Shown here in pieces: positions 57,901-64,000 of a DNA stretch of 64,000 bases. Positions within the stretch are counted from its first letter, which is position 1. The number at the start of each line of letters is the position of its first letter. A program made the position numbers and the translations under genes. The stretch is from Struthidea cinerea. Taxonomy: Eukaryota; Chordata; Aves; Passeriformes; Corcoracidae. Where the stretch lies: NCBI GenBank assembly GCA_013397865.1, contig VZTI01003934.1, forward strand, positions 1,062,710 through 1,126,709, written 5' to 3'. The notes beneath the pieces were generated by a model. That model saw only the letters and a program-made list of their open reading frames with translations, was not told the origin of the DNA and did not search any database.

Positions 57901-59713
57901 AAACTTCATAGAGAGACAAAATATTTGACTTTTATTTGCGGAAAGAGCTTGAGAGACAGTAAGACAGAGGCACAACTTTAGATGCAAAATGTGTGCAGAA
58001 ACAAGTGAGGATACTTCAGTATTTTACCAACATAAATAAAAATAGAAAAGCGTTAAGGATAAAAGCTGGCTTATATATCCAAGGGACAGGACAACTTCCC
58101 TTCCAATTTGAACAGTACTTTCCAAGTACTACTGTGCCAGCGGTAGTCAGAAGAGTGTAGCAGTTTTTTGACTGTTTCGCTAGAGGGCTCTTTAACTTTG
58201 AACAAAACCTCAATTTTTACAACCCAGGAGATGACCTGGAAGTTAATGAATGAATGCAAAGTGTGGAATACTGAGAAACACATGAAACTGTATTTGCTCT
58301 CATGTTTCCTGACTGAGAAACAGAGATCCCTGATACAACAGTGATCCGTTGTTTGCCTATAAATACTTTAGGACACAGTAATATTTGCTTGTCCCATTTT
58401 AGCTTTGATTTTGATGTTGCTGCTCAAAATGCATTTTCCTTTAGTTAGGTTTGCTTCATTTCGTCAATATACTTTTCTCAAAAATACAGTTAGCTAAGCT
58501 TCACAAATGCATTTTAGAGAGCAGCCAAACCAGCTTACTGAATTAACAAGAGAACTAATAGCCCAACCATTTCTCTCTTCTCTGCTTTCAGAAAAAGGGA
58601 AGATGAGAATCACAACTGGTCAAAGCTATGGGTGTGATTCACTGCAATGTGCATAAAGCAAACTTCATGGGTGAATTCTGCCATCTACCTATCCAGGTAA
58701 GTATGAGCTCCTAAGATTGCATCAATAGGAAAAAAAGACTTAATATACACTTCTTTTTACAGAACGCCTCCCTGCTTTTTCTAATACACTTTTGTAAATC
58801 AAAGTATCTGAAAAGGAGAAACTTGAAATTCTCCTCTTAAGCAAACCACTTTCTCTGTTGAGTTCTCGGATTATGTCTCTAATCCTATACCGTACTGAAA
58901 TTCAGTTCACTTTCCCAATAAAGATAATATTTTCTAAAACTTGAACTCTGCAATTAACACTGTACACTTTTAGACAAATCCTTGAAAATTCAGGTAAGAA
59001 TTATTTGGTATGACTTACATCTGTTTAAAAAGAACCAAGCAGAAAGAAGAAGGACCTGTTTTCTTGCATTTTGTTCACATTTGTAGAGGGCATTTTGTTA
59101 GCCATTTAAAAATAAAGGATTCTAATGATATACCTCATACAGTATGTATAAAGTATTTACTGTTTCTTGAGACCTACTAGGTATGGTCAGACTCATTCAT
59201 GCACCTATGGAAAAGAGGCTCATCTGCTAAACTTTCACGTATTTTTAAGAAAGGTGATACTGCCACCCTTCTTTTCTGTAGGATTATGATTCAATTTTTA
59301 AACAGTACATACTTTTTTTATACTCAGATTGGAGATTTTTGCCAAAAAAAACCCAGAAGACGGATATCTGCATATGCATAGAAGAAGAAATTCATATTGG
59401 TACACTAGCAGGCATAAGTGAAAATTTGTGGTTTTCTCTTTGCACATTTCCTTTTTTTAATTTTCAGTGAGCTTCACCTATAGTAAGAAAAAGAATTGTT
59501 GTAGCTTTTTACCTGTGATCCTATCACGTTTGTAGAGGGTGCCGTGGACTGCTGCTGCTGTTGATGGTGATGTTGCTGTAGCTGTTGTAGTGGTTGTGGC
59601 TGTGGTGTCTGTAGTTTGTTTTCTGACTGTGCCAATGGCTGTATTTGAAATTTACTGTCTGGCTGTTCCTGCTTCACTATCAAATTCTTCCGAAGCTGTT
59701 CCACCACTCTTTT
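33698..59713 (-). CDS. PHF21A: PHF21A (BHC80) histone reader, partial: N-terminus outside window
   Basis: Seen (- strand, 5' to 3'): exons 59713-59513, 55864-55610, 53811-53725, 51452-51156, 49446-49348, 48258-48207, 47384-47305, 46854-46794, 44389-44226, 38131-37976, 36357-36282, 35951-35848 and 33952-33698, all phase-consistent, giving 628 residues and TAA. By comparison with the human 680-residue protein, about 51 N-terminal residues lie to the right of the window. Order of parts: Gln/His-rich segment, Ser/Thr/Val/Gln-rich region, Pro-rich region, conserved block ([20 protein letters not shown]), AT-hook (KRGRPPKY), Cys4-His-Cys3 PHD finger, C-terminal coiled coil and Ser/Thr-rich tail. 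Known role: nuclear subunit of the LSD1-CoREST-HDAC corepressor; the PHD binds unmodified H3K4. A microexon at 44455-44477 offers an isoform without AT-hook. The identity is secure. Confidence 0.96.
33953..35847 (-). other. PHF21A last intron, nothing else seen
   Basis: Non-coding, AT-moderate; no repeat or additional exon recognised. Splice ends are GTGAGT and TGCTGTAG. Confidence 0.8.
35848..35951 (-). CDS. PHF21A: PHF21A exon: C-terminal coiled coil
   Basis: It encodes [19 protein letters not shown] and [14 protein letters not shown], a charged helix with heptad hydrophobics (L, L, L, V, L, I). Acceptor TTTTGCAG, donor GTGAGT. Confidence 0.95.
36282..36357 (-). CDS. PHF21A: PHF21A exon after the PHD finger
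   Basis: It encodes [20 protein letters not shown] and IAYKA (25 codons plus one base). Acceptor TTTCTTTCAG, donor GTAAGA. Confidence 0.95.
36358..37975 (-). other. PHF21A intron after the PHD exon
   Basis: Non-coding. Reading on from the PHD exon stays open for about 300 nt (to 37673), so intron retention would give a PHD-terminated protein with an unrelated tail. I see no evidence that it is used. Confidence 0.75.
37976..38131 (-). CDS. PHF21A: PHF21A exon: PHD finger
   Basis: 52 codons, [15 protein letters not shown] through [11 protein letters not shown], holding the whole Cys4-His-Cys3 zinc-binding set (CxxC, CxxC, HxxC, CxxC). The acidic start (DIHEDF) lies where human PHF21A contacts unmodified H3 lysine 4. 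Acceptor TTTTGTAG, donor GTATTG. Confidence 0.97.
42160..42320. repeat. Possible MIR/CORE-SINE relic
   Basis: The stretch has the order typical of MIR: GCTAAAGATTTTTACAAGTA, then an A/G-rich segment with GAGGAAGTCGAATCACA and ACAGCAATC near the end. It is strongly diverged, so the call is tentative. Confidence 0.3.
43043..43262. repeat. Possible ancient CR1/L3-like LINE fragment
   Basis: Phrases such as CAGTCCTTCTCTCGGGGCCA, GAGATTGAGCTGTCCCACC and CTGTCAGGAAAGGGTTTTTG recall the reverse strand of old LINE 3' ends (the 'failure to dress' of RT C-terminal regions). Divergence is high. Confidence 0.3.
44226..44389 (-). CDS. PHF21A: PHF21A exon: AT-hook and Ser/Pro-rich segment
   Basis: It completes GRPPKY, the core of an AT-hook for minor-groove DNA binding, then encodes [33 protein letters not shown] and [10 protein letters not shown]. 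164 nt, phase 1 in and phase 0 out. Acceptor TTAATATGTAG is purine-containing and weak-looking; donor GTAAGT is strong. Confidence 0.95.
44455..44477 (-). CDS. PHF21A: PHF21A microexon (23 nt), alternative to AT-hook exon
   Basis: It is bounded by TTTTTCACGCTAG and GTATGT. With the base left by the upstream exon it encodes ANEDHWPK and ends in phase 0, exactly in frame with the PHD exon (GDIHEDF). Joining it to the 164-nt exon would shift the frame, so the two are mutually exclusive. I recall a near-identical segment in a human brain isoform lacking the AT-hook (neuronal PHF21A). Splicing in birds is not shown by the DNA. Confidence 0.85.
44478..46793 (-). other. PHF21A intron upstream of the microexon
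   Basis: 2.3 kb of AT-rich non-coding sequence with no further exon recognised. Near the microexon acceptor lie a TTTCCTTTTT tract and a TGC about 25 nt upstream of the splice site. Confidence 0.75.
46794..46854 (-). CDS. PHF21A: PHF21A exon: first half of AT-hook
   Basis: It encodes [20 protein letters not shown] and ends one base into the next codon. That base pairs with either the AT-hook exon (giving Gly) or the microexon (giving Ala). Acceptor CCTGCAG, donor GTGAGG. Confidence 0.95.
46855..47304 (-). other. PHF21A short intron
   Basis: 450 nt, GT-AG, no other feature seen. Confidence 0.8.
47305..47384 (-). CDS. PHF21A: PHF21A exon: basic region
   Basis: It encodes [20 protein letters not shown] and GAVFEPE. 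The RQERKRR stretch may contribute to nuclear localisation or DNA contact (inference). Acceptor TTTTACAAG, donor GTATTA. Confidence 0.95.
47385..48206 (-). other. PHF21A intron
   Basis: 0.8 kb, GT-AG, AT-rich; no repeat or exon recognised. Confidence 0.8.
48207..48258 (-). CDS. PHF21A: PHF21A exon: conserved block
   Basis: A 52-nt exon encoding [17 protein letters not shown], identical to my recall of human. Acceptor CCCCTCACAG, donor GTAGGA; ends in phase 1. Confidence 0.94.
48259..49347 (-). other. PHF21A intron with MIR relic
   Basis: 1.1 kb intron; the only recognisable element is the MIR-like segment at 48437-48560. Confidence 0.75.
48437..48560 (+). repeat. MIR (CORE-SINE) relic
   Basis: It reads CCCATTTTCTAGATGGGAA, CTGAGATACTGGGAAATGCCC, then CACTTGGCAGAGCTGGGAAC, in the same order as the MIR core and 3' half (bottom of 'gaggaaactgaggc...' through 'ggcagagctggga'). 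Old amniote SINE, antisense to PHF21A. Confidence 0.6.
49348..49446 (-). CDS. PHF21A: PHF21A exon: basic/acidic linker
   Basis: It encodes [16 protein letters not shown] and [15 protein letters not shown] (33 codons, phase 0). Acceptor TTTCTTTCAG, donor GTATCA. Confidence 0.95.
49447..51155 (-). other. PHF21A intron
   Basis: 1.7 kb, non-coding. It holds an AT-rich stretch at about 50385-50490 with repeated TATTATA/ATATAGTAT words. Nothing else recognised. Confidence 0.8.
51156..51452 (-). CDS. PHF21A: PHF21A exon: long Pro/Ile/Val-rich segment
   Basis: It encodes [52 protein letters not shown] and [15 protein letters not shown] (99 codons, phase 0). Its donor GTACAG is weaker than the others. 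Confidence 0.96.
51453..53724 (-). other. PHF21A intron with a CR1 insertion
   Basis: 2.3 kb intron; nearly half is the CR1 fragment at 52735-53665. A poly(T) run lies near 52425-52440. Confidence 0.8.
52735..53665 (-). repeat. CR1 LINE fragment (3' ORF2 and 3' UTR)
   Basis: On the + strand the text runs from CTCCTGCTCAGAGCAGGGCC through GAGCTTTCACAACATGTCTG, CTTGGCCTCTCCTTACAG and CCTGTACCTGTGCAGGGGGT to TTGGTATCATCTGCAAACCT. This is the reverse complement of the CR1 3' region. Frameshifts and stops abound, so it is dead. It lies in sense orientation within a PHF21A intron, 60 nt beyond the next exon's donor. Confidence 0.85.
53725..53811 (-). CDS. PHF21A: PHF21A exon: Pro-rich (tandem acceptor)
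   Basis: It encodes [18 protein letters not shown] and [11 protein letters not shown] (29 codons). The acceptor reads TTACAGCAG, a NAGNAG pair, so the first Gln codon may be included or skipped. Donor GTGAGT. Confidence 0.94.
53812..55609 (-). other. PHF21A intron
   Basis: 1.8 kb, AT-rich; no repeat or exon recognised. Confidence 0.8.
55610..55864 (-). CDS. PHF21A: PHF21A exon: Thr/Val/Ala-rich region
   Basis: It encodes [34 protein letters not shown] and [19 protein letters not shown] (85 codons, phase 0). It is nearly identical to human. Donor GTAAGC. Confidence 0.96.
55865..59512 (-). other. PHF21A intron
   Basis: 3.6 kb, AT-rich, no exon or clear repeat recognised. Confidence 0.8.
59513..59713 (-). 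CDS. PHF21A: PHF21A exon: Gln/His-rich segment
   Basis: It encodes [34 protein letters not shown] and a [15 protein letters not shown] tract (67 codons, phase 0 both ends). The poly-Gln/His tract is arranged differently from human, as expected for a length-variable repeat. Acceptor CTGGTAG, donor GTAAAA. Confidence 0.95.
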
Positions 59714-62700
59714 CTACCAGATAAACAAAACCATAAACAGAAATGATGACAGTTATTTAGCTGCACATACTAGAGAAAATAGTAACACCTAAAGATACGT
59801 TTTTTTAGTGTAAACAAGAAGCTGCTCAGAAGCTTAGTGGGATTTCTCTTTTTGGAATTTTAGGTATTGGTGTTATCTAATAAGCATAGTGTAAAATTGG
59901 CCACAGAGGAGTATTACAGCCCAGCAAGGCGATCTCACTGTTCTTGCAGAAACCCACTGACCAAAATTCAGTGGGTTGCCCCAAGAAGTTGCACTTACAT
60001 GGAAAAGGAAGCTAAAAATAACACAACAATTTTGACAGTACCAAAAGCTTTGATTTGTTTTGTTTTGAAGCATTAACATTCAGATACAGTACAAAACATA
60101 GAGATGGAGAAAAAAACCCCCAAAACATCCAGCTATTTACAACAACTGGAAGAATATTTTCCCTCAAATTTCATTCACACATGGTTATGAAATTCTGAGC
60201 TAACAAAATATCTGTTCTCTTCATTTTGCGGGTATACAGTAGACTTACGATTTTAAGTATCATGCTTATGATGAGCTAAAACAGCACGATGCCTCACACA
60301 GTGAGTGTGTACCTCTAGCCCAGAAGTTAACAAAAAGGGCAGGCTCCCAAATGAGCAATTTGAAAACTGGAACTTTAAAAAGCCAAATAAAACCCACAAG
60401 CAAAAAGCCCCCCACCCCTGTTTCATAATGTTGAAATGTGTGAGCTCACATGATTGACCTTCTAGCAAAAGACTGAATTCAGCAACTTGAAGGTACAGAA
60501 GAAGGACTGCCTGGCTTCTATAAAACCCACAGCCCTGACTGAGGATGCCTGCTCAGCTCTGACAAGGGAAACACAGGCCCAACCTCACTGAAAATTCAGG
60601 GAGTTAGTAATGGACAGCAGACTGAAGGAACTATTTTACCCTGCATCCAGTGAAGTGCTAAAAGTTGTCAAAACCTAAAAGCTGTAAATTGTTTGTTCCC
60701 TTCTGAAACAAGGATAAAATAATAGAAGTGTAGAAGGCATTTTCCTAATTCAGATATTTCACATAGTTTTAGACATCCTGTGTCATCAGCTCGCCTGTAC
60801 ACGTAATAACTGAACAATCATTTAAAATCGCTTTCTGAAAAGATCAACCATGTTAACATGTAAATCAAAGTGCAGCATCAGCAAGCAGATACAAGAACTG
60901 AAAAAACATTTCCAGAGAATAACCCAAGGGGGAGGAGAGGAGAAGGCAGCAAAGTAGGAGAGAAAATAATGCAACGTGCTTATAGAATACCTGCCAAAAA
61001 ATGGACTGCACATATACTGCACAGGAGGCTAAAGAATTACCATAGCCAGCATGAACAGGAAGGGAGTTTTTGTCTTCCACAGCTGCCAGTATGAAATTCA
61101 GGGATAATGGTGCTCTTCTACTGATTCCCTGACTGGAGGAAATCAGCAACAATGGCCCAAGAATGAATTTCCATCTTGTTCTCTACAATGGGAGGAACAT
61201 TAATTAAGGGATCCAGAAAAAAAAAAGAGAGAGCCAGGCAGGCTGAGGACTCCTCTGCCATACTGCTACAGCGGGGCAAGAGCCAGCGAGGAGAGCAGGA
61301 GCGAGGCGAGTCACATGGCATTCACACACCGCCTGTTCCACTCCCGGGCCTGAACCACGGCCTGCAGAGATGGGGTAAAACAGGACCGAAGCACAATTTC
61401 TATTAGTGCCTTGTGCAAAAACTGAGGCTCAGCGTATTTGGCACAAGACGGATAACGTGAGTGGAAAAATGCCGTTGCTCTGGAAGTCTACACTAGCCTG
61501 TTAGAGGCTGCTGAGAGCTGCCTGGCAGCAGCATATCCTGCCATCCATATCCATTATGCAGATATTAAATTGGAAGAAACATCTAATGCTTTTAAGATTC
61601 AGGGAGTAAAACTGAAGTTTGCACTGCATGCCAATTGCTTACGCAGTTTAATAAGCTGCTTCTACCAGCTGTCAGTAAAAATACTACACTGAAAGTACAG
61701 AAAACATTTTACTATCTGCAAGATTGTTGGGATTATCTGTTTGTTTGTAATTATCAAGAGAGACACTCCGAACAACATATTTCAAAGTTACATAGCTGAA
61801 TTGGCAAAACCAGACGAGTCCCTCAGGGTTGCACCTACACAGGAACCCGGAGCAGATCTACCCCCAATTTCAGCGCCAGCCTCTGCGTCCCCCTCTGCAC
61901 GGCCTCAGCCCACGCCGCTGGCCTGACACGGCACGCAGCGCACGGCTCCTCCGGCATCCTGCTGGAAGTGCTGCTCTGCAGCCACACAAGCGCCCAGCAC
62001 GTGCCTGTCTGCAGCAACCTCAGCAGAGCCTCCTTCGGTAGGGAATTAAACAGGAGGGTGCTATGAAAGAAACGCTTGTTTACTGTCAGACTTCATTAAC
62101 ACTGTATTTTAAAATTGTTCCTCAGTTATTTGACTGTTCTTAATCAATTTTAAGGACAGTTTGTGCTGCAGAAAGTACAGTCTGTATGACTGAGATTTGC
62201 CAAGGCTGATATCAAGTCCTAGCTGCATGTCTTACAGACTGAATGCCAGTCAGATTCAGGTGTTCTAAAAGTACCACAGAATTCTTAAGAAATTCCTAAT
62301 TCTTTAAATGTAATCATTGCCATTTTCCCTTCCCACTCTTATCTAAGAATGTTTAATTCTTACTGACAACTTCAACATTTTAAATTGAGATTAACTCAAT
62401 CATAAACACATCATCATGCACACAACATAAGTTTTCTGCATGTCATAAAGCTCTAGTTCTCCTCATATTCCTAGAACAGTTTCTTTTCCTGCCATAATAT
62501 GAATATATGAAAAGCATTTGTCTTTCAAGTTTACTGAACCTTCCTCAAAACTGAATGCCAATCCTCTCTTTACATCCACAATGTGAAAGAATTTAATAAT
62601 CTCATCCTTTCTTCTGACTGTATCCTACCCCAAAAGGAACTGCTAGCCCCGTGCGATGGTTACTATCAGACTACTTCCAAACCCATTTGTCGAACAGTGC

Positions 62701-64000
62701 CCCATAAGCACACTACATCATCTCAGAGCTCTTGCTGCCTTGACATCTTTATCGCTAATCTCATCAGGAACCGCTCACGCTACTGAGTTCAGAGCCTGAG
62801 ACATCTTATATGACCCTGCCTTAAAGTTAATAATTGCAATCAATATTGTGACATTTTGCCATACCACTTTCTCATTCATGCCACAGGCCAGATCCTAACA
62901 CAGCACTGGAAGATTATTTTTGTTTGATTAAGCAGAAAATAGATCTTCTTGGCCATGTATCTGTGCCAAAAGACATCTCTGTGTTCATATGAAAACTACC
63001 ATGAATATGTCGTTATAGGATAAGCAAAGTCCTTGGAGCAAACTTAGTAAGGTTCAAGGTTTTTATCCTTATCAGCTATGCATTATTTCCATTTTAATCA
63101 GTCAATCAAGAAAAAAATAGTTCTCTGAGTACATCTCTCTTTTCAAATACTAGATCCCTTGTTGTATTTGGTGACACATTTTCCTCTTTTTTCAGGAAAC
63201 ACATTCAGAAAAACATCCATATCTAAAGGAAGGTCTGTTTTTAAACTTCAAAACTCAATAAAAATTAAAATATAAAGATACTTTTAAAATAAGAGAGTAA
63301 ACTAGCCTACTAAATAACCTTGCAATACATACATTTCATATCACAAAACCAAAGCTGATGTGGTTTGAACTGCTCAGCTGCTTGCCAGTGACACACTTCC
63401 CTGCTCTCCCAATCTCAGGAAGTCAGCTATTATGGATCCTCTGTTACCTGTGCCCTCCAATGACCAAGATGTTCTCTGGGATATAAAAGCTGCCTACTGC
63501 TGTGAGTGAAATGGTTAAGAGGAAGTACTGATTTCAAATAAGCTCCAACTTGGAAGTGGGGAGGATGGAGGGAATTTCACTCCTCTGCAATCTTCCTTTC
63601 CAGCCTCCCTTCTCTCTCTTTGTCAGTCCCATCCCCTGTCACTACCCAAACAGAAAGATACCAGAACTTCCATGGCAGAAAGAAGCTAAAAGATGTTGAA
63701 GATCTGGTACTATTAGTCTTTAACCTGCAAAGAGGGTGCATTTTGGGAATGGAATTTGGGAGTGGAAAGATTACAAGCAAGGAGAACAACTGTACACTCA
63801 TCTACTGCTTTAAGATGGTATCTAAAATTTAAAATAGTAAAATCCAATTATAGAAATTGATGACGCAGAATCTACACCAGCAAGGAAAAAAACCCTGTTG
63901 TACAAACCAGCTTGAATTAAATTCCATTAAAAGAATGATCTAAGGACTACAGAAATATTTTCAGCTATTTCCGTGGTTATTCTGTGTTTTTATGGAATTC
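59714..64000 (-). other. PHF21A 5' intron, runs off the window
   Basis: I looked on the - strand for the exons encoding the N-terminal residues (human segment with QNADLKKQLHELQAKI) and did not find them. A somewhat GC-rich patch at 61830-62035 has no recognisable coding sequence. Confidence 0.7.

Overview
The window is nuclear DNA from a vertebrate, almost certainly a bird. The two recognisable genes have introns with GT-AG boundaries, and at least three interspersed repeats are CR1 LINE tails, two of them ending in the avian-type TTCTATGATTCTGTG tail. The two genes sit tail to tail: LARGE2 (GYLTL1B) on the + strand and PHF21A (BHC80) on the - strand. The same pair is adjacent on human 11p11.2, so this is a conserved amniote synteny block. 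The exact species cannot be read from the sequence.

Layout. (1) 1-17,008 is a 17 kb GC-rich, mostly non-coding flank with several CpG-rich patches (about 1-560, 13,840-14,340, 14,930-15,150, 16,140-16,640). These are candidate promoters or 5' UTR exons for LARGE2; one CR1 tail lies at about 8.5-8.7 kb. No coding exon of the expected neighbour PEX16 was recognised. (2) 17,009-22,357 holds LARGE2, with 14 coding exons (17,079-22,357) joining into a 739-residue open frame with no internal stop. One intron needs a GC-AG donor, and one intron contains a 6-base N gap. (3) 22,358-33,697 is the convergent 3' space with the two 3' UTRs, candidate poly(A) signals on both strands and a CR1 tail. (4) 33,698-59,713 carries 13 constitutive-type PHF21A coding exons on the - strand, encoding 628 residues, plus a 23-nt microexon. 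The first ~51 residues (by comparison with the human protein) and the 5' UTR lie beyond the right edge; 59,714-64,000 is intron. PHF21A introns hold a ~0.95 kb CR1 fragment in sense orientation and MIR/CORE-SINE-like relics.

Function. LARGE2 is a Golgi bifunctional xylosyl/glucuronyltransferase that builds matriglycan on alpha-dystroglycan. PHF21A is the subunit of the LSD1-CoREST (BHC) corepressor that reads unmethylated H3K4. The genes share no pathway; adjacency is ancestral synteny.

The most interesting structure is a mutually exclusive exon pair in PHF21A: the 164-nt exon that completes the AT-hook and, only 65 nt upstream on the - strand, a 23-nt microexon of the same phase. The microexon would delete the AT-hook and splice directly to the PHD finger, which matches the neuron-specific PHF21A isoform described in mammals. 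Nothing in the window looks like a wholly new biological system.
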